Source: Sipunculus nudus
Taxonomy: Eukaryota; Annelida; Sipuncula; Golfingiida; Sipunculidae
Direction of reading: 5' to 3'
NCBI GenBank assembly: GCA_026874595.1
Contig: CM049306.1
Location: forward strand, 85,218,142 to 85,282,141
DNA length: 64,000 nt
The position numbers and the translations under genes were made by a program. The notes beneath the pieces are model-generated. The model had not been told where the DNA came from, made no database searches, and saw only the letters and a list, made by a program, of their open reading frames with translations. The number at the start of each line of letters is the position of its first letter. The stretch's first letter is position 1. Below, in pieces: positions 1-11,469 of this stretch.

Positions 1-159
1 GTTATGGCCCAGACCTACATTCACCTGAAACTGGACCACTGCCAAGTGAACAGACCATTTCAGGATGCACCAAACAGATCAATAATAATGACCTAGAGCC
101 TGGCACTATTTACTCTCACTGCTACAAATGTCCAGTTCACAAACCTCTGTTCAAGACAG
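1..159 (+). CDS. Possible coding exon of an unrecognised gene, cut by the window edge
   Basis: Frame 3 is open from base 3 to 159 (52 codons plus one base), while the other five frames contain stops. The segment ends in AAGACAG|GTATTA, a usable splice donor. The peptide is hydrophilic and rich in Pro, Thr and Ser, then has a short cysteine cluster (HCYKCPVHKP). If the donor is not used, the frame stops near 210, so this could also be a last exon. I do not recognise the family. It would be convergent with the small minus-strand gene that ends at 886. Base composition is more balanced than the AT-rich DNA that follows. An open frame of this size can occur by chance, so this is a candidate only. 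Confidence 0.33.
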
Positions 160-885
160 GTATTATATGGCACAGTTTGGCGTCAAGTCTTGCATATTTA
201 GATGCCTAGGGCAAGATTTAAAATTTTGATATAAAAAATAACAATTTTCAATATTGCAGCAATAATTTTAAATAGAGAATGCCATGTAGCAGTGATAAAT
301 GCTGATTCAGCATCAAGTCCTCTTTTAATGAAGCACTTAAATAATATGAGAGGTAAGATTGTTATAAGGTTTTTAAAAGACTGATGAAACCTTAAAAATG
401 TTTACAGATTTGTACAAACCAAGGTTGATCAGGCCCATCTAAACACTAGGAATCACAGAATTAAGGCTCTGATCCATGAGCCAAATGAGTAACCCTCAGA
501 ACTAGTGAATACTAAATTTAACAAGTACCAGTTGCTTCCTTAAGCACTACAACATTCAAATGAATCTATGGTAAAGTTGACAAGAATGGATTAAATTCCA
601 TTTTATTTGACACACTGTCCAGTACAGATGAAAGTAGACAGAGTTTGCACATTGTATAACATTTCAGAACTGGCTTTGAGGCTTAGGGTGAGTTAGGGTG
701 TGCAAAATATAACCAAAACTAAGAATATATAAAAAAAACACAGTATTTTGTTTCATAGGTATCTAAGTATTTTCTCTCTCAATGTAAAGAAAAATGAGCC
801 AGTTTGACATATTATGATCCTCATTTTCTTCATACAACTGAGGTACCTTGTGATAAAAGAACCATCTTAGTTAAGGATCCATATG
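160..885. other. Noncoding, AT-rich; 3' flank or UTR between two convergent candidate genes
   Basis: No coding signal is seen. If the minus-strand candidate gene is real, about 280 bases here (885 down to about 600) would be its 3' UTR. Confidence 0.4.
602..607 (-). terminator. Candidate polyadenylation signal AATAAA
   Basis: The plus strand reads TTTATT, so the minus strand reads AATAAA. It lies about 280 bases after the stop codon of the minus-strand exon at 886-1091, a normal 3' UTR length. AATAAA is frequent by chance in AT-rich DNA, so the support is positional only. Confidence 0.35.
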
Positions 886-1091
886 TCAGATCTCATTCCA
901 TAGATTTGAAGCCATAGAAAATGTGGCCTTCCTGGTATATACAAGAGGATTCTTCTGTGACTGTAATGTTTCTGGTGGACCCCCTGGCATGGGTAGTATA
1001 TCACAGTCATCAGTGTTGTTTCTTCTTGGTATTAGCCTTGGATCAGTCTTGCCCATGTCATCCTTGAACTTGGGACCAGGAGCCAGTGTAC
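886..1091 (-). CDS. Candidate terminal exon of a small unrecognised protein
   Basis: On the minus strand an acceptor (TTTACAG|GT at 1093-1092) opens a frame of 67 residues that ends in TGA at 888-886. The peptide is polar and proline- and arginine-rich: a GPKFKDDMGKTDP segment, an acidic DDCD stretch, a PMPGGPPE turn, then a C-terminus ending in SNLWNEI. This looks like a conserved small soluble protein rather than random AT-rich translation, and the opposite-strand frame at 923-1177 is its shadow. The exon starts with two bases of a split codon, which fits the one-base overhang of the candidate first exon at 3028-3049. Joined, the protein would be about 75 residues. There is no signal peptide or membrane segment. 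I cannot name the family. Confidence 0.45.
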
Positions 1092-2373
1092 CTGTAAATC
1101 AAAACTTCAAAATTAATTTGACAGATGTCATTAAGATGACCTTGTTGTCCAGAGTCAGAATACTGCGAATGATTTAAGATAGCACATATTCCATTGTCAT
1201 TCAATATTCATCTTATTCATCCAAAAAAACAGTGCCCTCTGTAGGCCATATCTTAACCTCTCACAGCAGGAGTGGAATAAACCAAATGTGTCAACTATTT
1301 ATTTTTTTTTTTTTCATTTAAAGTACACAGTATGTATGTTCAACTTTATTATTTCTCTATGAGAAAAAGTTGACTTTGCTGATGTTACATTTTTATAATC
1401 AAACTTTAGTAAGTAAGGGCTTGCTGTGTGCTGGAAGAAAATAAATTTAGATGAAAGAAGTATTCTTATTTTACCAAGGAGCATATTATTTGTTGAAATA
1501 TTGTTATTGTATAAAATAGATCTAGTTGTTTGTGATAAAGTTGTTAAAAAACAGGGGCATCATGTGTCTTTCTTTTTTTACCTAGTTGATTTTTTATTTT
1601 ATCAAATTGATATTTATTACAAGCCATCCCCGTTTGCAGCTTGACAGATACTAACTGTGGATTTGACCTCTTACAAGAAAGGTAATCATCAATTTTACAT
1701 CATCATGATTTTTCTTAAAACATCCTATTTATTGCAAGTTTGCTGAATGGTGGCACAATTATCGTTTATGTTTACCTATATTAACAAAACAAACATATCT
1801 TGGCTTAAGCTCATACAGTTGTTTATGTTATACCCTTGCTGTATATGTGATAGACTACAGGGTGATTGGTGCCAGTATCTTTCTCATCATAGGTGTATCT
1901 TACAGTACAGGCCAGAGATTGTTATCACAATACTAGTGGAGATAAGATAGTTATAAGGTAATAGACAGAGGTAGGCATTATAAAATCCAAAATTCATATA
2001 TGTATTACATTACATGTTTATGAACATGTATCATCCTGCAACTTAATCTGAACATGTATAGTGATAATGCTATATATAATCATAATATTGATATTATTAT
2101 CATATTTTTAAAAAAAAGTCAGTTTCATTAAGCTTATTATATATAACATTGAAAAATGTAGTAATAAACTCAAATTGAATATATTTACTTTTTTTAAAAC
2201 ACTAACAGGTGAATGTATTGCATGTCTATGTAAAATTAACGTCATCAGCCAATTTAAAATATATTTTAACTCATTGGGGAGCACATATTCAATAAGAAAT
2301 ATGGATATAAAGCAGAAAATCTGATTATGTAAAAGGCAAACACACCATGAGTAAATGTGGTTAAAAGATGATA

Positions 2374-2427
<54 letters not shown>

Positions 2428-3027
2428 ACAGTTTGAATATAGTTTAATTCTAAAAAAAATGTAGTTATTACATTGAAGTTGATAGAAAGGTGTGAAATCT
2501 AAAATGACATAGCAGGCTGGTTATCTTCTTTGGATTGTTGTGGGAAAATATGAAATTTGATGTTTTACAAAAAATGTATTCCCAATCGTCATTTATTCAT
2601 ATTGTGGTGTTGCTAACTTAGAGTGATATGTATAGTATCAAAATAGGGATTTTGACTGATAGTTAGAGTAGTGAATGTTCTTTCAATAATTATCAAGAAA
2701 GGTGTATTAAGTATGCGAGAATAAGAGAAGATTAGTTCCGTCTAGTAGTAGAAAGTGTAGGAAAAGAATTAAGTGATATTCAACAATTCAGGCGCAAAAA
2801 CATGTCCTGTCTGTAGAAACGAGTCACAGGAATGAACTCCTTAGTACTTTTTCTTTCAGTTTTTGTGATGTAAGTATTAATTAAGTATTTATGCTTATTT
2901 ACCTGATCTAAACTGCTAAGGCAGCTGTTCCTTTACCAGTTTGAGAGGTGAAATAAACAAGAGATGTATATACAGTTTATACAGTTAACAGTCTTCACGG
3001 TTTCTGTTAAATTCTCAAACTGTTCAC
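1092..3027 (-). other. Probable intron of the small minus-strand gene; includes (TA)n
   Basis: AT-rich DNA between the two candidate exons. It holds a long (TA)n tract near 2371-2425. Short open frames here (for example 1426-1644 and 1747-1950) have no recognisable content. Further small exons could be hidden. Confidence 0.3.
2371..2425. repeat. (TA)n microsatellite
   Basis: An essentially pure TA dinucleotide tract of about 55 bases. Confidence 0.9.
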
Positions 3028-3049
3028 CTCGCCGGTAGACCTTTTCCAT
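3028..3049 (-). CDS. Candidate first coding exon of the small minus-strand gene
   Basis: ATG at 3049-3047 begins seven codons (M-E-K-V-Y-R-R) plus one G, followed by the donor GAG|GTGAAC. The one-base overhang matches the two-base start of the exon at 1091, giving Gly at the junction. The DNA around and upstream is richer in CpG than its surroundings. The exon is very short, so the call rests on phase agreement and local composition. Confidence 0.22.
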
Positions 3050-3270
3050 CGTACTTGCGACATCTGATTGCGCAGACTGACACTGTGTGTTCGGGTATTT
3101 TTTATTGACAAAAATATCGTGTTTGTTTCATCTCAAACGATAAAAGTTAAAAAAATATCTTGCAGTGGAGTCACCATCGTGTTCTGGTTATACTTAATAA
3201 ACCCCGCAAAGCGGATTCACACGAGTCAGACACGGCAAACAACCATCACGTGCAATGCGCATGTTTTCCG
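3050..3270 (-). promoter_or_regulatory. Candidate promoter upstream of the small minus-strand gene
   Basis: CpG content is higher than in neighbouring DNA. There is a TGCGCATG core (3256-3263), a second TGCGCA near 3069, and CACGTG near 3247. TGCGCATG resembles half of an NRF-1 site, a common core element of TATA-less animal promoters. Promoter activity is inferred. Confidence 0.25.
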
Positions 3271-4311
3271 AGAAGGTCTTTTGTTAAAAATTTTGTTTTA
3301 AAACGAACTTTGTATTTCTGTTAAGCTCTATGCAGAGTTGTTCACATTAAGTAATATGATGTTGATTTGCCCTTTTAATAGTAGACTGCCTTAGTCTCTT
3401 AGTCTCAGTTTTGTTCTACATTCCTCTTCTATTTGCAGAGATCTATGTGAGTATTCCAATTGTTGCAGTGTACTACAACCGCATGAGATCGAATACTATA
3501 CTTTCAAGTGTCTGTCAGACACAGCGGTCAGTGCAGAGATGGCTGGTATTTCATCATCATCGTTTTGTCTATAACCAGTATCGATTTGTATGCATGCAAA
3601 ATTTATCAAATAAACTACAAAGTCCATTTTCCATATACATGTTTTCAGATTTGAATTCACGTGTGTCATGTATATTAGGAAAGGTAGGTTTCTTGTTATC
3701 ACTGCTATGTATTAACTACATATTTTGCCGTTGCTGCTGTTACCTGGCTGGCTGTAAAGGTAACAAACACCTGTAATGAGAAAGCGAGGCACAGGTGCGT
3801 GGGAGGTCCAAACGTTAATGAATTGTTACTATTTTTCATTGAATAATTATGTTATATTATACCTTGTTCGCTAACAGTTGCTTGGCATATTATTTACTAT
3901 ATATACTAGTCCAAATGAACATACAGTGGGTCTGACAATGATAACATATTGTATCATACCTTTATCATTTGATATTGGCCAAAGAGACTGGTAGCTCAAT
4001 TAGCATATTGATCTTTATAGCTTCAAGTATTAGTTCCACACATGGTGATAGAACTTGGATGCCCATTGTGTGTTTTAACCTTCTACATGGTTTAAATCAA
4101 ATTATGACAATAATAAATGTTTATACATGCTTGGTCTTTGAGTGTTCTTTGAGTGTAATGTTTGTACACCGTATATACTGGTAGTCGAGTTGCCGCAAAC
4201 ATATATTCCTTAGCGAACCTATGGATTGTCTATAGTACAAGCTTTTTTATGGATGTGTGAGTCCAATGACACTTTTGAGATTGGTTGTCCTCACCACGCA
4301 TTTGGGTAATA
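3271..4311. other. No gene or repeat recognised
   Basis: AT-rich unique DNA. A 121-codon frame at 3411-3776 has no recognisable domain and shares its space with an opposite-strand frame. Confidence 0.4.
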
Positions 4312-4478
4312 TTTGTAATATGCAAATTAGGGCTGCCATTTGCGAAAATTAATTTTATTTCAATATATCCAGAACTAACCAACATATCCGATCTATTATT
4401 GTGTCTAGGCCTAGGTTTACATGGCCAACGATTCAAATGAAACAATATTAAGAACGATTTCGTATTTACAATGTTTTT
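4312..4478 (+). repeat. Dispersed monomer of about 170 bp (family R), copy 1
   Basis: The monomer starts near ATATGCAAATTAGGG, continues with TCCAGAACTAACCA, then ATTGTGTCTAG and a closing GATTCAAATGAAAC. The same order recurs at 6229, 7502 and 7648 on this strand and in reverse at 10.9, 13.0-13.5 and 21.1-21.5 kb. This copy and the next flank the element at 4479-6226, so that element sits in a small tandem array. Confidence 0.75.
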
Positions 4479-6226
4479 AGCTCAGCTGACTGTAACTTAT
4501 CAGAGCTATAGCGATCACTCTTTGTCCGTCGTCCGTCCGGCCATCTGGCTGTCTGTCCGTTAACAAGGCAGAAATCGTATCCACTGGAACTGGAATCTTC
4601 TAACTTTACATCCAGAGAGGTTCTGGTTCTCCTTGGAAACCTAGAATTAGTTCTCTGTTAACCATATTCTTCAAGCTATGGGGCTTGCTCCGAAGTACCC
4701 CCAGAATAATGAAAAATTTGATACAAAAGCTCAAGTATCTGAACAACTGATGCATTGATCACCATGAATCTTTGCATGGATATAGATCATGGGGTGTTTC
4801 ATCAGTTCTTGCAGACTGGTCGTGCCACCTATTTTTTTTTCAAATTTTTACGCTTTTCTCTCTATATTTGAGACCTCCAAATATGCGGTCACCTGTTATC
4901 TGGGCACAGATTGTAGCCATTGGACCTGGAATCTTCTCACTTGATGTTCAGGGAGGCCCATGAAAAATCTCCCTGGAAACCTTTAATTAGGTCTCTGTTA
5001 CCCAAGTTTCTACAGACTGATGGCGCCACCTGTATTTTTCGATTTTTTTTCTCAATTTTTGAGACTAAAAGATGCTGCCATCTGTTAACAGGGCACAAAT
5101 CATAACAACTAGACCTAGAATCTAAGATTTTGCCTGCAGGGAGGCCCATGAAAAGTCTCCTTGGAAACCTGAAATTAGGTCTTTGTTACCCATATTCTTC
5201 AAGCTATGGGGCTCCGAAGTACCCCCTAGAATAATGTGAAATTTGATACAAAAGCTCAAGTATCTGAGCAGCTAATGCATTAATCACCATGATTCTTTGC
5301 ATGGATATTTATCATGGGGTGTTTCATCAGTTCTTGCAGACTTGTCGTGCCACCTATTTTTTTCCAAATTTTTACGCTTTTCTCTCTATATTTGAGACCT
5401 CCAAAAATGCGGTCACCTGTTAACTGGGCACAAATTGTAGCCATTGGACCTGGAATCTTCTCACTTGATATTCAGGGAGGCCCATGAAAAATCTCCCTGG
5501 AAACCTTTAATTAGGTCTCTGTTACCCATATTCTCCGAGCTATGGGGCTTAGAATTAACTCCTAGAATAATAAAAAAATTAATACAAAACTCAAGTATCT
5601 GGACAACTAATGCATTGATCACCATGATTCTTTGTATGCATATTCATCAATAAGTGTTCATCAGTTCCTGCATACTGGTGGTGCCACCTGGTTTTTTTTT
5701 TTCGAAGTTTTAGGCATTTTCTCTCTATTTTTGAGACCGCCAAAAATGCGGTGTCCTGTTAACTGGGCACAAATCATCACCACTGGACTCAGAATCTTAT
5801 AACTTGACATCCAGGAAGGTCCGTGAAAAATATCCTTTGAAACCTGAAATTAGGTCTCTATTACCCAAATTCTCTGAGCTATGGGGCTTATAAGCACTCC
5901 CCAGCATAATTGAAAATTTGATACAAAAGCAGGGCACAAATGATAACCTGAGAGTTCCTCAAAGGTTCTCCCCAGACACCTGAAATTGGGTCACTTTGGG
6001 GTATGTTTGAGCACCCCAGAAATAATGCAAAATACGCATAAATTGCCAGATTCTTCAGGAAAGGCTTGTTCGATTGTCATTAAATTTGGTGTGCTTATGG
6101 GTCTTGATGAACTTGGCTAATATGCATGAACAATGATGCCACCTACATTATCTTAATTAGTTGCCTGTGCAAGGACATATTGTCAACATGTCAGTCAGCT
6201 GAGCGTCATGACCCATGGGTCACTTG
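4479..6226 (+). mobile_element. Helentron/HINE-like non-autonomous element E1, copy A
   Basis: The left end reads AGCTCAGCTGACTG after a T run. The right end reads CAGTCAGCTGAGC, then a 14-bp perfect palindrome TGACCCATGGGTCA and CTTG, followed by TT. The 13-bp GCTCAGCTGACTG at the left is repeated inverted near the right, so the inverted repeats are asymmetric. The core has degenerate tandem units of about 325-335 bp, each with a GTGCCACC-type box, a poly-T/TTTGAGACC stretch, GGGCACAAAT and AGCTATGGGGCTT. There is no transposase or Rep/helicase frame. Asymmetric subterminal repeats, a tandem core, a terminal hairpin and insertion at TT are traits described for Helentrons and their non-autonomous HINE/DINE relatives; the assignment is an inference. 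Confidence 0.65.
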
Positions 6227-6228
6227 TT

Positions 6229-6400
6229 AAATTTTAATATGCAAATTAGGGCCAGCAGTGATGAAAATTATGCTCTCTTCGATATCTCCAGAACTAACCA
6301 TGATAACTTGTCGAACATTGTGTCTAGACAGTTTTTCCTGTTCAAAGATTCAAATGAAACATAAAAGCAACGGTTTAGTCCGTATTTTACAGACATGGGG
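6229..6400 (+). repeat. Dispersed monomer family R, copy 2
   Basis: Same motif order as the copy at 4312. It continues the array interrupted by element E1 copy A. Confidence 0.7.
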
Positions 6401-6560
6401 TATTCGTATTCATTGTATTTGAATACAGGTATTTTCAGTATTCATATTCGTATTCGAATACATTTGTGAAAAGTACAAAAGTATTTGTATTAGTATTCAA
6501 ATACATTGTAGAAGTGTTCGCATTCATGAATACTTTTCATGAATATATGCAGTATACATT
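6400..6560. repeat. GTATTC/GAATAC-rich low-complexity stretch
   Basis: Short alternating motifs (GTATTCGTATTC, TTGAATACA) recur many times in about 150 bases. A similar fragment lies near 7465-7500. Confidence 0.55.
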
Positions 6561-6829
6561 AATGTTGTGTACCTTTTTTTCCTTTATCCATTTGGAAAAA
6601 ATGTGCCATCATTTCAATAGTGATTGATTTAGACCCACTTAACACATGCATACTAACAATCTTATTTACACATTTTGACATGTTTTACTTTTTTCATATT
6701 AAATTATTATTAATGTTTTTATTCTATCAAGTGTATGTACATCTCCATCAGTCAGACCCTATTTAATTCTTCATTTATCCTACACCAATGTTCTTTATAC
6801 ATACTAGACAAAAGGTATCTACAATGGGC

Positions 6830-7445
6830 AAGCAACGCTGTCCAAATCCCTTGTCTTCTTGTCTGATAATGCCACAATGAACTTCCAGTGTAGAGGCTGG
6901 AGGTAGCTAGACCAGCATGCTACTAGCCCAAGTCCACTCAATTAGCCCTGCCTGGTCTAGGTAACAGCCCTGACTGTGTTAACAGCTCGGTACCTTAATG
7001 ACCAAACCTGATGTCCATTCCAGTATCTTTGTAAACCTGTTATTCACATAACTGTGAATTGTGTACCCAGATACAGGTACAAGTTACTGGCTCGAACCCT
7101 GTTCAGTGTACATACTAGCAATCTTTAGACATGGGGCATGTAGGCAACCCCCTGTATCTATCCTTTGTTTGTTGCTGTATACTTGTGGTGATAATATAAT
7201 GCTGCAATGACTTCCTGTTTAGAGGCTGGAGGTTGACCAGCTTGCTAGCCAGGTAGCTAGCTACAAAGGCAACAAGGATGAATGCTTTGCAATTACCCCT
7301 GCCGATGATGGCTTAATGCCCTGACAGGGGTGACAGCTTTGTACATGCAATTGACCCAAGCCTGGTGTCCATTTCAAGTACCAGTATCAAATTTGTACTT
7401 GGAGTTCCCCTTATTCCAGGTACAGGTATAAGGTACTTCCTATTC
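6830..7445 (+). repeat. Imperfect tandem duplication, about 310-320 bp x 2
   Basis: Two blocks share the order GATAATG..AATGACTTCC, TAGAGGCTGGAGGT, AGCCCTG/GCCCTGAC, TGGTGTCCATT and a closing CAGGTACA-rich segment (about 6855-7090 and 7185-7440). They are diverged by substitutions and small indels. No coding content is seen. Confidence 0.5.
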
Positions 7446-7499
7446 ATGACAGCCAGGTACAGTTACGTATTCGAATCCATTTCTCCTGTATTCGACCCA

Positions 7500-7865
7500 T
7501 ATCTGGTATTTTAATACGCAAATTAGGACCGAAATTGATGAAAATTCTACTTTCTTCAATATGTGTAAACTAACCATGATAATCGGTCAAATATTGTGTC
7601 TAGACCTAGGTTTTCATGGTCAGAGCTTCAAATAAAACAAATGTTTTAAAATTTAACACGCAAATTATGGTCCCCATCGATGGAACCATCTGTCTTCAAT
7701 ATTTCAGTTGGAATCAATGGTAACTGGTCAAACATGACATCCAAGGTTATAAGACCATCGGAAATCATCCTAAAAGTCTTCCGCATTATCAAAAGAACTA
7801 ATCATAATATTTATTCAACAATATATCAAGACTTAGCTGTTTACGGTTATTGATTCAAACAAAAC
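7500..7865 (+). repeat. Dispersed monomer family R, two to three diverged copies
   Basis: Begins at TTTTAATACGCAAATTAGG. A second unit starts near 7648 (ACACGCAAATTATGG) and a third, weaker one, follows from about 7760. Each keeps the TCTAGACC and TTCAAA motifs in order. Confidence 0.6.
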
Positions 7866-8942
7866 CCTATAAATAAGATTTTAAGCATATTTTTATTATT
7901 ATTAAAAATGAAGGATTTCTTATATTTACAGCATTCTGCAATGTTTCAGTTACAAAACGTTGGTAAAGTGAATTGACTGGGAGGTAGCCCTGGGGCTGGA
8001 CTCCAAAACAAAATACTGAAAGGGCGATATTACCGCAGAGCTTCGCTCTGATGTCTTCACGACAATTTATTACCGTGTTATTCAAATCCCGTGTATATAA
8101 ACCTTCAGTAAGATATTTTTAAAGTAATCCAAAAGTCAAAATTAATCCTTGTCATCTTATCATGCCATTCTCTTTATTTTTCCATCTTCAGAAGGGATTA
8201 AAGAAACATGAAATTTTCATCAGTTTTGACAAGATCACAAATAAAAAAAAATGAATGTTTCTTTCATATGTAAATTATGATAATCATTATGGGAAATGCA
8301 CAGTGTAACTATTAAAAAATTATGTTCGAAAAATAAATTGAAAAACTCGCATAACTATAGCTTCCTAAAGAACACGTTTATATATCGGTAGCTTTTGTGC
8401 ATATTATATCATTAGATGCCTGCGATTTTAAATAATACATTATCAGGGTAGGTAAAAATGACAAGAAAACTTAAACCTGACAAAACAGCTATTGTAATCA
8501 CCTGTCTTGATGTTTGACGGATTAGACATAGACAGTGAATCGAACTTCAATACCTGGAGACGAGTAGCTCGCCCACTGTCAATTATTTGTATCTATGGAG
8601 CTAGATATTTTTTTTTTCCTGAAATAAGATTATTTCACCAGATCCGATCAAATTATATCGGATCAGGCAGGCCAGAACCAGTGCTCTGATTTTAAAATTC
8701 CTCAGTGTTTGAGATATGAAGAAGTTTAATTATACACTGAAGTGACTTAAAATGTAGTATATTATAAAAATATTTCTGTCAGTGGCTAAACCGCAATACT
8801 CGAGCTTAATTCACATCGAGATAGGGAATATAAATAAAAACAGGCATTTTCTACCACTAGGAATTGATTATTGTTTGTCTACCTTGGACTGCAAATAGGG
8901 TAACTTGGATTTGATGCGGCGCAGCTGGATATATTAAGAAAA
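7866..8942. other. No gene recognised
   Basis: AT-rich unique DNA. Short open frames at 7867-8085 and 8507-8689 show nothing recognisable. Confidence 0.4.
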
Positions 8943-9988
8943 CAAGAGACCCAGGGGTCTAATGTTCACTCTGTGAATTACTGTGCATTTTGGCAGGTGA
9001 TTAAAAAAAATGTTTCAGAAAGATCAGTCCAAGAGTCTCAGAGGAGACTCTGTTTTGGCAGATTATAACAAATAAATACCTAATGACATATTATGGGTAA
9101 AAGTGGAAAAGACCATTACAGCCTGCTGAAAGTAGCTAAACACGGGTAGCGCTACCTGCAGGTCAAAATCATTAAGCAGTCACATGATCAATATTCCTGT
9201 GAAATTTGAAACTGAAGGCTGCAGCAGTTCCTAAGATATTTGGTAACAAACAATACATCATGTATGGAAACACATCAAGTTGTTAAATTTTACGATCAAC
9301 AAAATTTGAAGTTCCGTAGAGACGCCATCTTGAGAATGACTTGACTAAATTTTTACTCAAACTATACCCCTTCCTCTAAGGAACTGTTGACTATGATATG
9401 AAGGCCAAAATATAAATGCTTTGTGACTTATCTAGTAAGAAGTGGAAAAGACCATTTCGTCCCGCAGAAAGTAGGTCAACAAAGGTGGCGCCACCTGGAG
9501 GTCAAAATCATTGAGCAGTCACATGATCAATATTTCTGTGAAATTTGAAACTGAAGGCTGCAGCAGTTCCTCAGATATTTAGTAACAGACAATACATCCT
9601 GTATGGAAACGCATCAAGTTGTCATATTTTGCGATCGACACGATTTGAAGTTCCATAGAGACGCCATCTTGAAAATGACCTGACTGAATTTACACACAAA
9701 TTATTCCCCTTCTTCTAAGGAACTGTTGACTATGATATGAAGGCCAAAATATTAATACTTTATGACTTATCTTGGAAGAAGTGGAAAAGACCATTTCGTC
9801 CCGCAGAAAGTAGGTCAACATAGGTGGCGCCACCAAAAGCTTATTTTTGCATGTCCATCCCATGATCATTAATTCTGCAAAGTTTCATGAAGGTGGCTGT
9901 TGAGATAGTTGGTAACAGACGGTGGACAGTTGACAGTGGACAGTGGACGGCGGACGCTGCGCCATGGCATAAGTTCACAGAGTGAACT
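8943..9988 (-). mobile_element. HINE-like non-autonomous element E3
   Basis: The plus-strand left end is CAAG followed by hairpin AGACCCAGGGGTCT and then TTCACTCTGTGAA. The right end is TTCACAGAGTGAACT followed by an A run. The 13-base box TTCACTCTGTGAA is inverted at the right end, so the inverted repeats are asymmetric. Read on the minus strand it ends with a GACCC/GGGTC hairpin, a short spacer, CTTG, then TT, the same architecture as E1. The core has about two and a half units of about 350 bp (starting near 9070, 9425 and 9775) containing GTGGAAAAGACCATT, GGTGGCGCCACC and TGAAATTTGAAACTGAAGG. There is no open frame of note. Confidence 0.65.
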
Positions 9989-10867
9989 AAAAAAGCAGAG
10001 TGTTTTACATGATCGGTATAGTTAAATAAACTAGGCCAAAACAGAGGGGGGAGAATTAGGTAATACAACCTTACATATCCATATACCATGAATTACATAA
10101 TCTGGTATCAACAGTAACATTCATCGTGTATGCAAACACTTGTAATGATTCTTTTGCGTCTATTAAATATTCCATAGAAAATGGACTGCAAGACGTTAGG
10201 ATATCTTAAGGTTGCATATTCCAGTCCAACTCGCAAGTGTTCAAAAAAATACTTTTAATTTTCATTAATAAACAAAAGATACATCACATTTGCATTTAAA
10301 GCGAAAGAGGAGATATTGTGAATTTGGAATGAACGTCTTGGCATATTAATTCCAGTGGTTCTGAACTGGTCCATGTACACAAGACTGTATTTTTTATTAA
10401 CTAAATGAATTCCATGTACATAGCAAAACTGCTTGCATATATAAGGGTTGTCATCCAGAAAAAAGTAGCCAAATGGCTATATAGGACAATGTAATGTTAT
10501 CTTATATCCTTATAATTTTATCTTAAACATTTATCTATAGATCTTGACATTCTCTCCATATAACATGTATACTGACCAGGTTAAGGAGGTAATCTGTAAA
10601 TAGTCAGGTATATTTTATGTGGAACAGAACCCCAAATAGAACCTATACAGGAAGTATCCATTACCGTTCGTGCAATATAGATACAAATGATTGACGCACA
10701 AATATACATCATGATTCTACGTCAGAATATTAAGCACAGAAAGTACACCCCGTCTTACATCTAGATTAAATGGTACACCGACCACTCAGTGCTAGGTCTC
10801 ATCTCTGACCTATAGAAACCTCAGGTTTAGCAGATATATATGACCACATATCAATGTTTTATATATA
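9989..10867. other. No gene or clear repeat recognised
   Basis: AT-rich unique DNA; nothing recognisable in any frame. Confidence 0.4.
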
Positions 10868-11215
10868 TTATGGAAAAACTAGGTTTTACTGCAATGACTG
10901 CCGTAATTTGCATTTTCAAAATATAAAAGAATGAACATCAGGCATTTGTTCCGATAGTCTTTTAACATTCTTTGACCATGAAAAACTGTTTAGATCCCAT
11001 GGTTGTCCAAATAAAACTAAACGGTTTCAAATGTTTTCCAATTAAGTTCTTGAAGAAAGAAGAATTTTTATCAACAGCGGCTCTAATTTGCATATTAAAT
11101 TTTGAAATACAGACTAAGAGGTTGCTATTATGGTTTGATATGAATTAGTGAAAGGAATTGGTTTTTAAATCCTAATCGATGATTGAAAAATAAAAACGAC
11201 CTATGATCGATTTTT
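10868..11215 (-). repeat. Dispersed monomer family R, two reversed copies
   Basis: The reverse complement carries the family R order: GCAAATTAGAGCC, the AAGAACTTAATTGG region and CATGGTCAAAGA. Two units of about 170 bp are in tandem and strongly diverged. Confidence 0.5.
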
Positions 11216-11301
11216 ATTCAATTATTTTATGTACTTTCTATATTACCGTGAAATCTACGGAAGCGTATTGCTGCCACCTGGTAAAAGAAAAATAAATTAT
11301 T

Positions 11302-11469
11302 TATCTCGTACGTACGACATAGTATCTCGTACGTACGACATAGTATCTCGTACGTTCGACATAGTATCTCGTACGTACGACATAATATCTCGTACGTACG
11401 ACATAATATCTCGTACGTACGACATACTATCTCGTACGTACGACATATTATCTCGTACGTACGACATAA
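11302..11469 (+). repeat. 21-bp minisatellite, 8 copies
   Basis: Eight consecutive 21-base units start TATCTCGTACGTACGACATA. They differ mainly at the last base, with one A to T change in unit 3. Because 21 is a multiple of three, a repeat SRTYDI(V/I/L) appears inside a 180-codon frame (11229-11771). Each unit holds the 10-bp palindrome CGTACGTACG. Near-identity of units suggests recent expansion. The frame is probably not a gene: it has no splice context or known domain and its flanks are AT-rich. Confidence 0.9.

Noticed and set aside
923-1177. 84-codon plus-strand frame starting MAFLVYTRG
   Set aside because: It is the antisense shadow of the more convincing minus-strand exon at 886-1091.
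3411-3776. 121-codon plus-strand frame
   Set aside because: No domain, signal or family resemblance; composition is like random AT-rich translation, and an opposite-strand frame of similar quality overlaps it.
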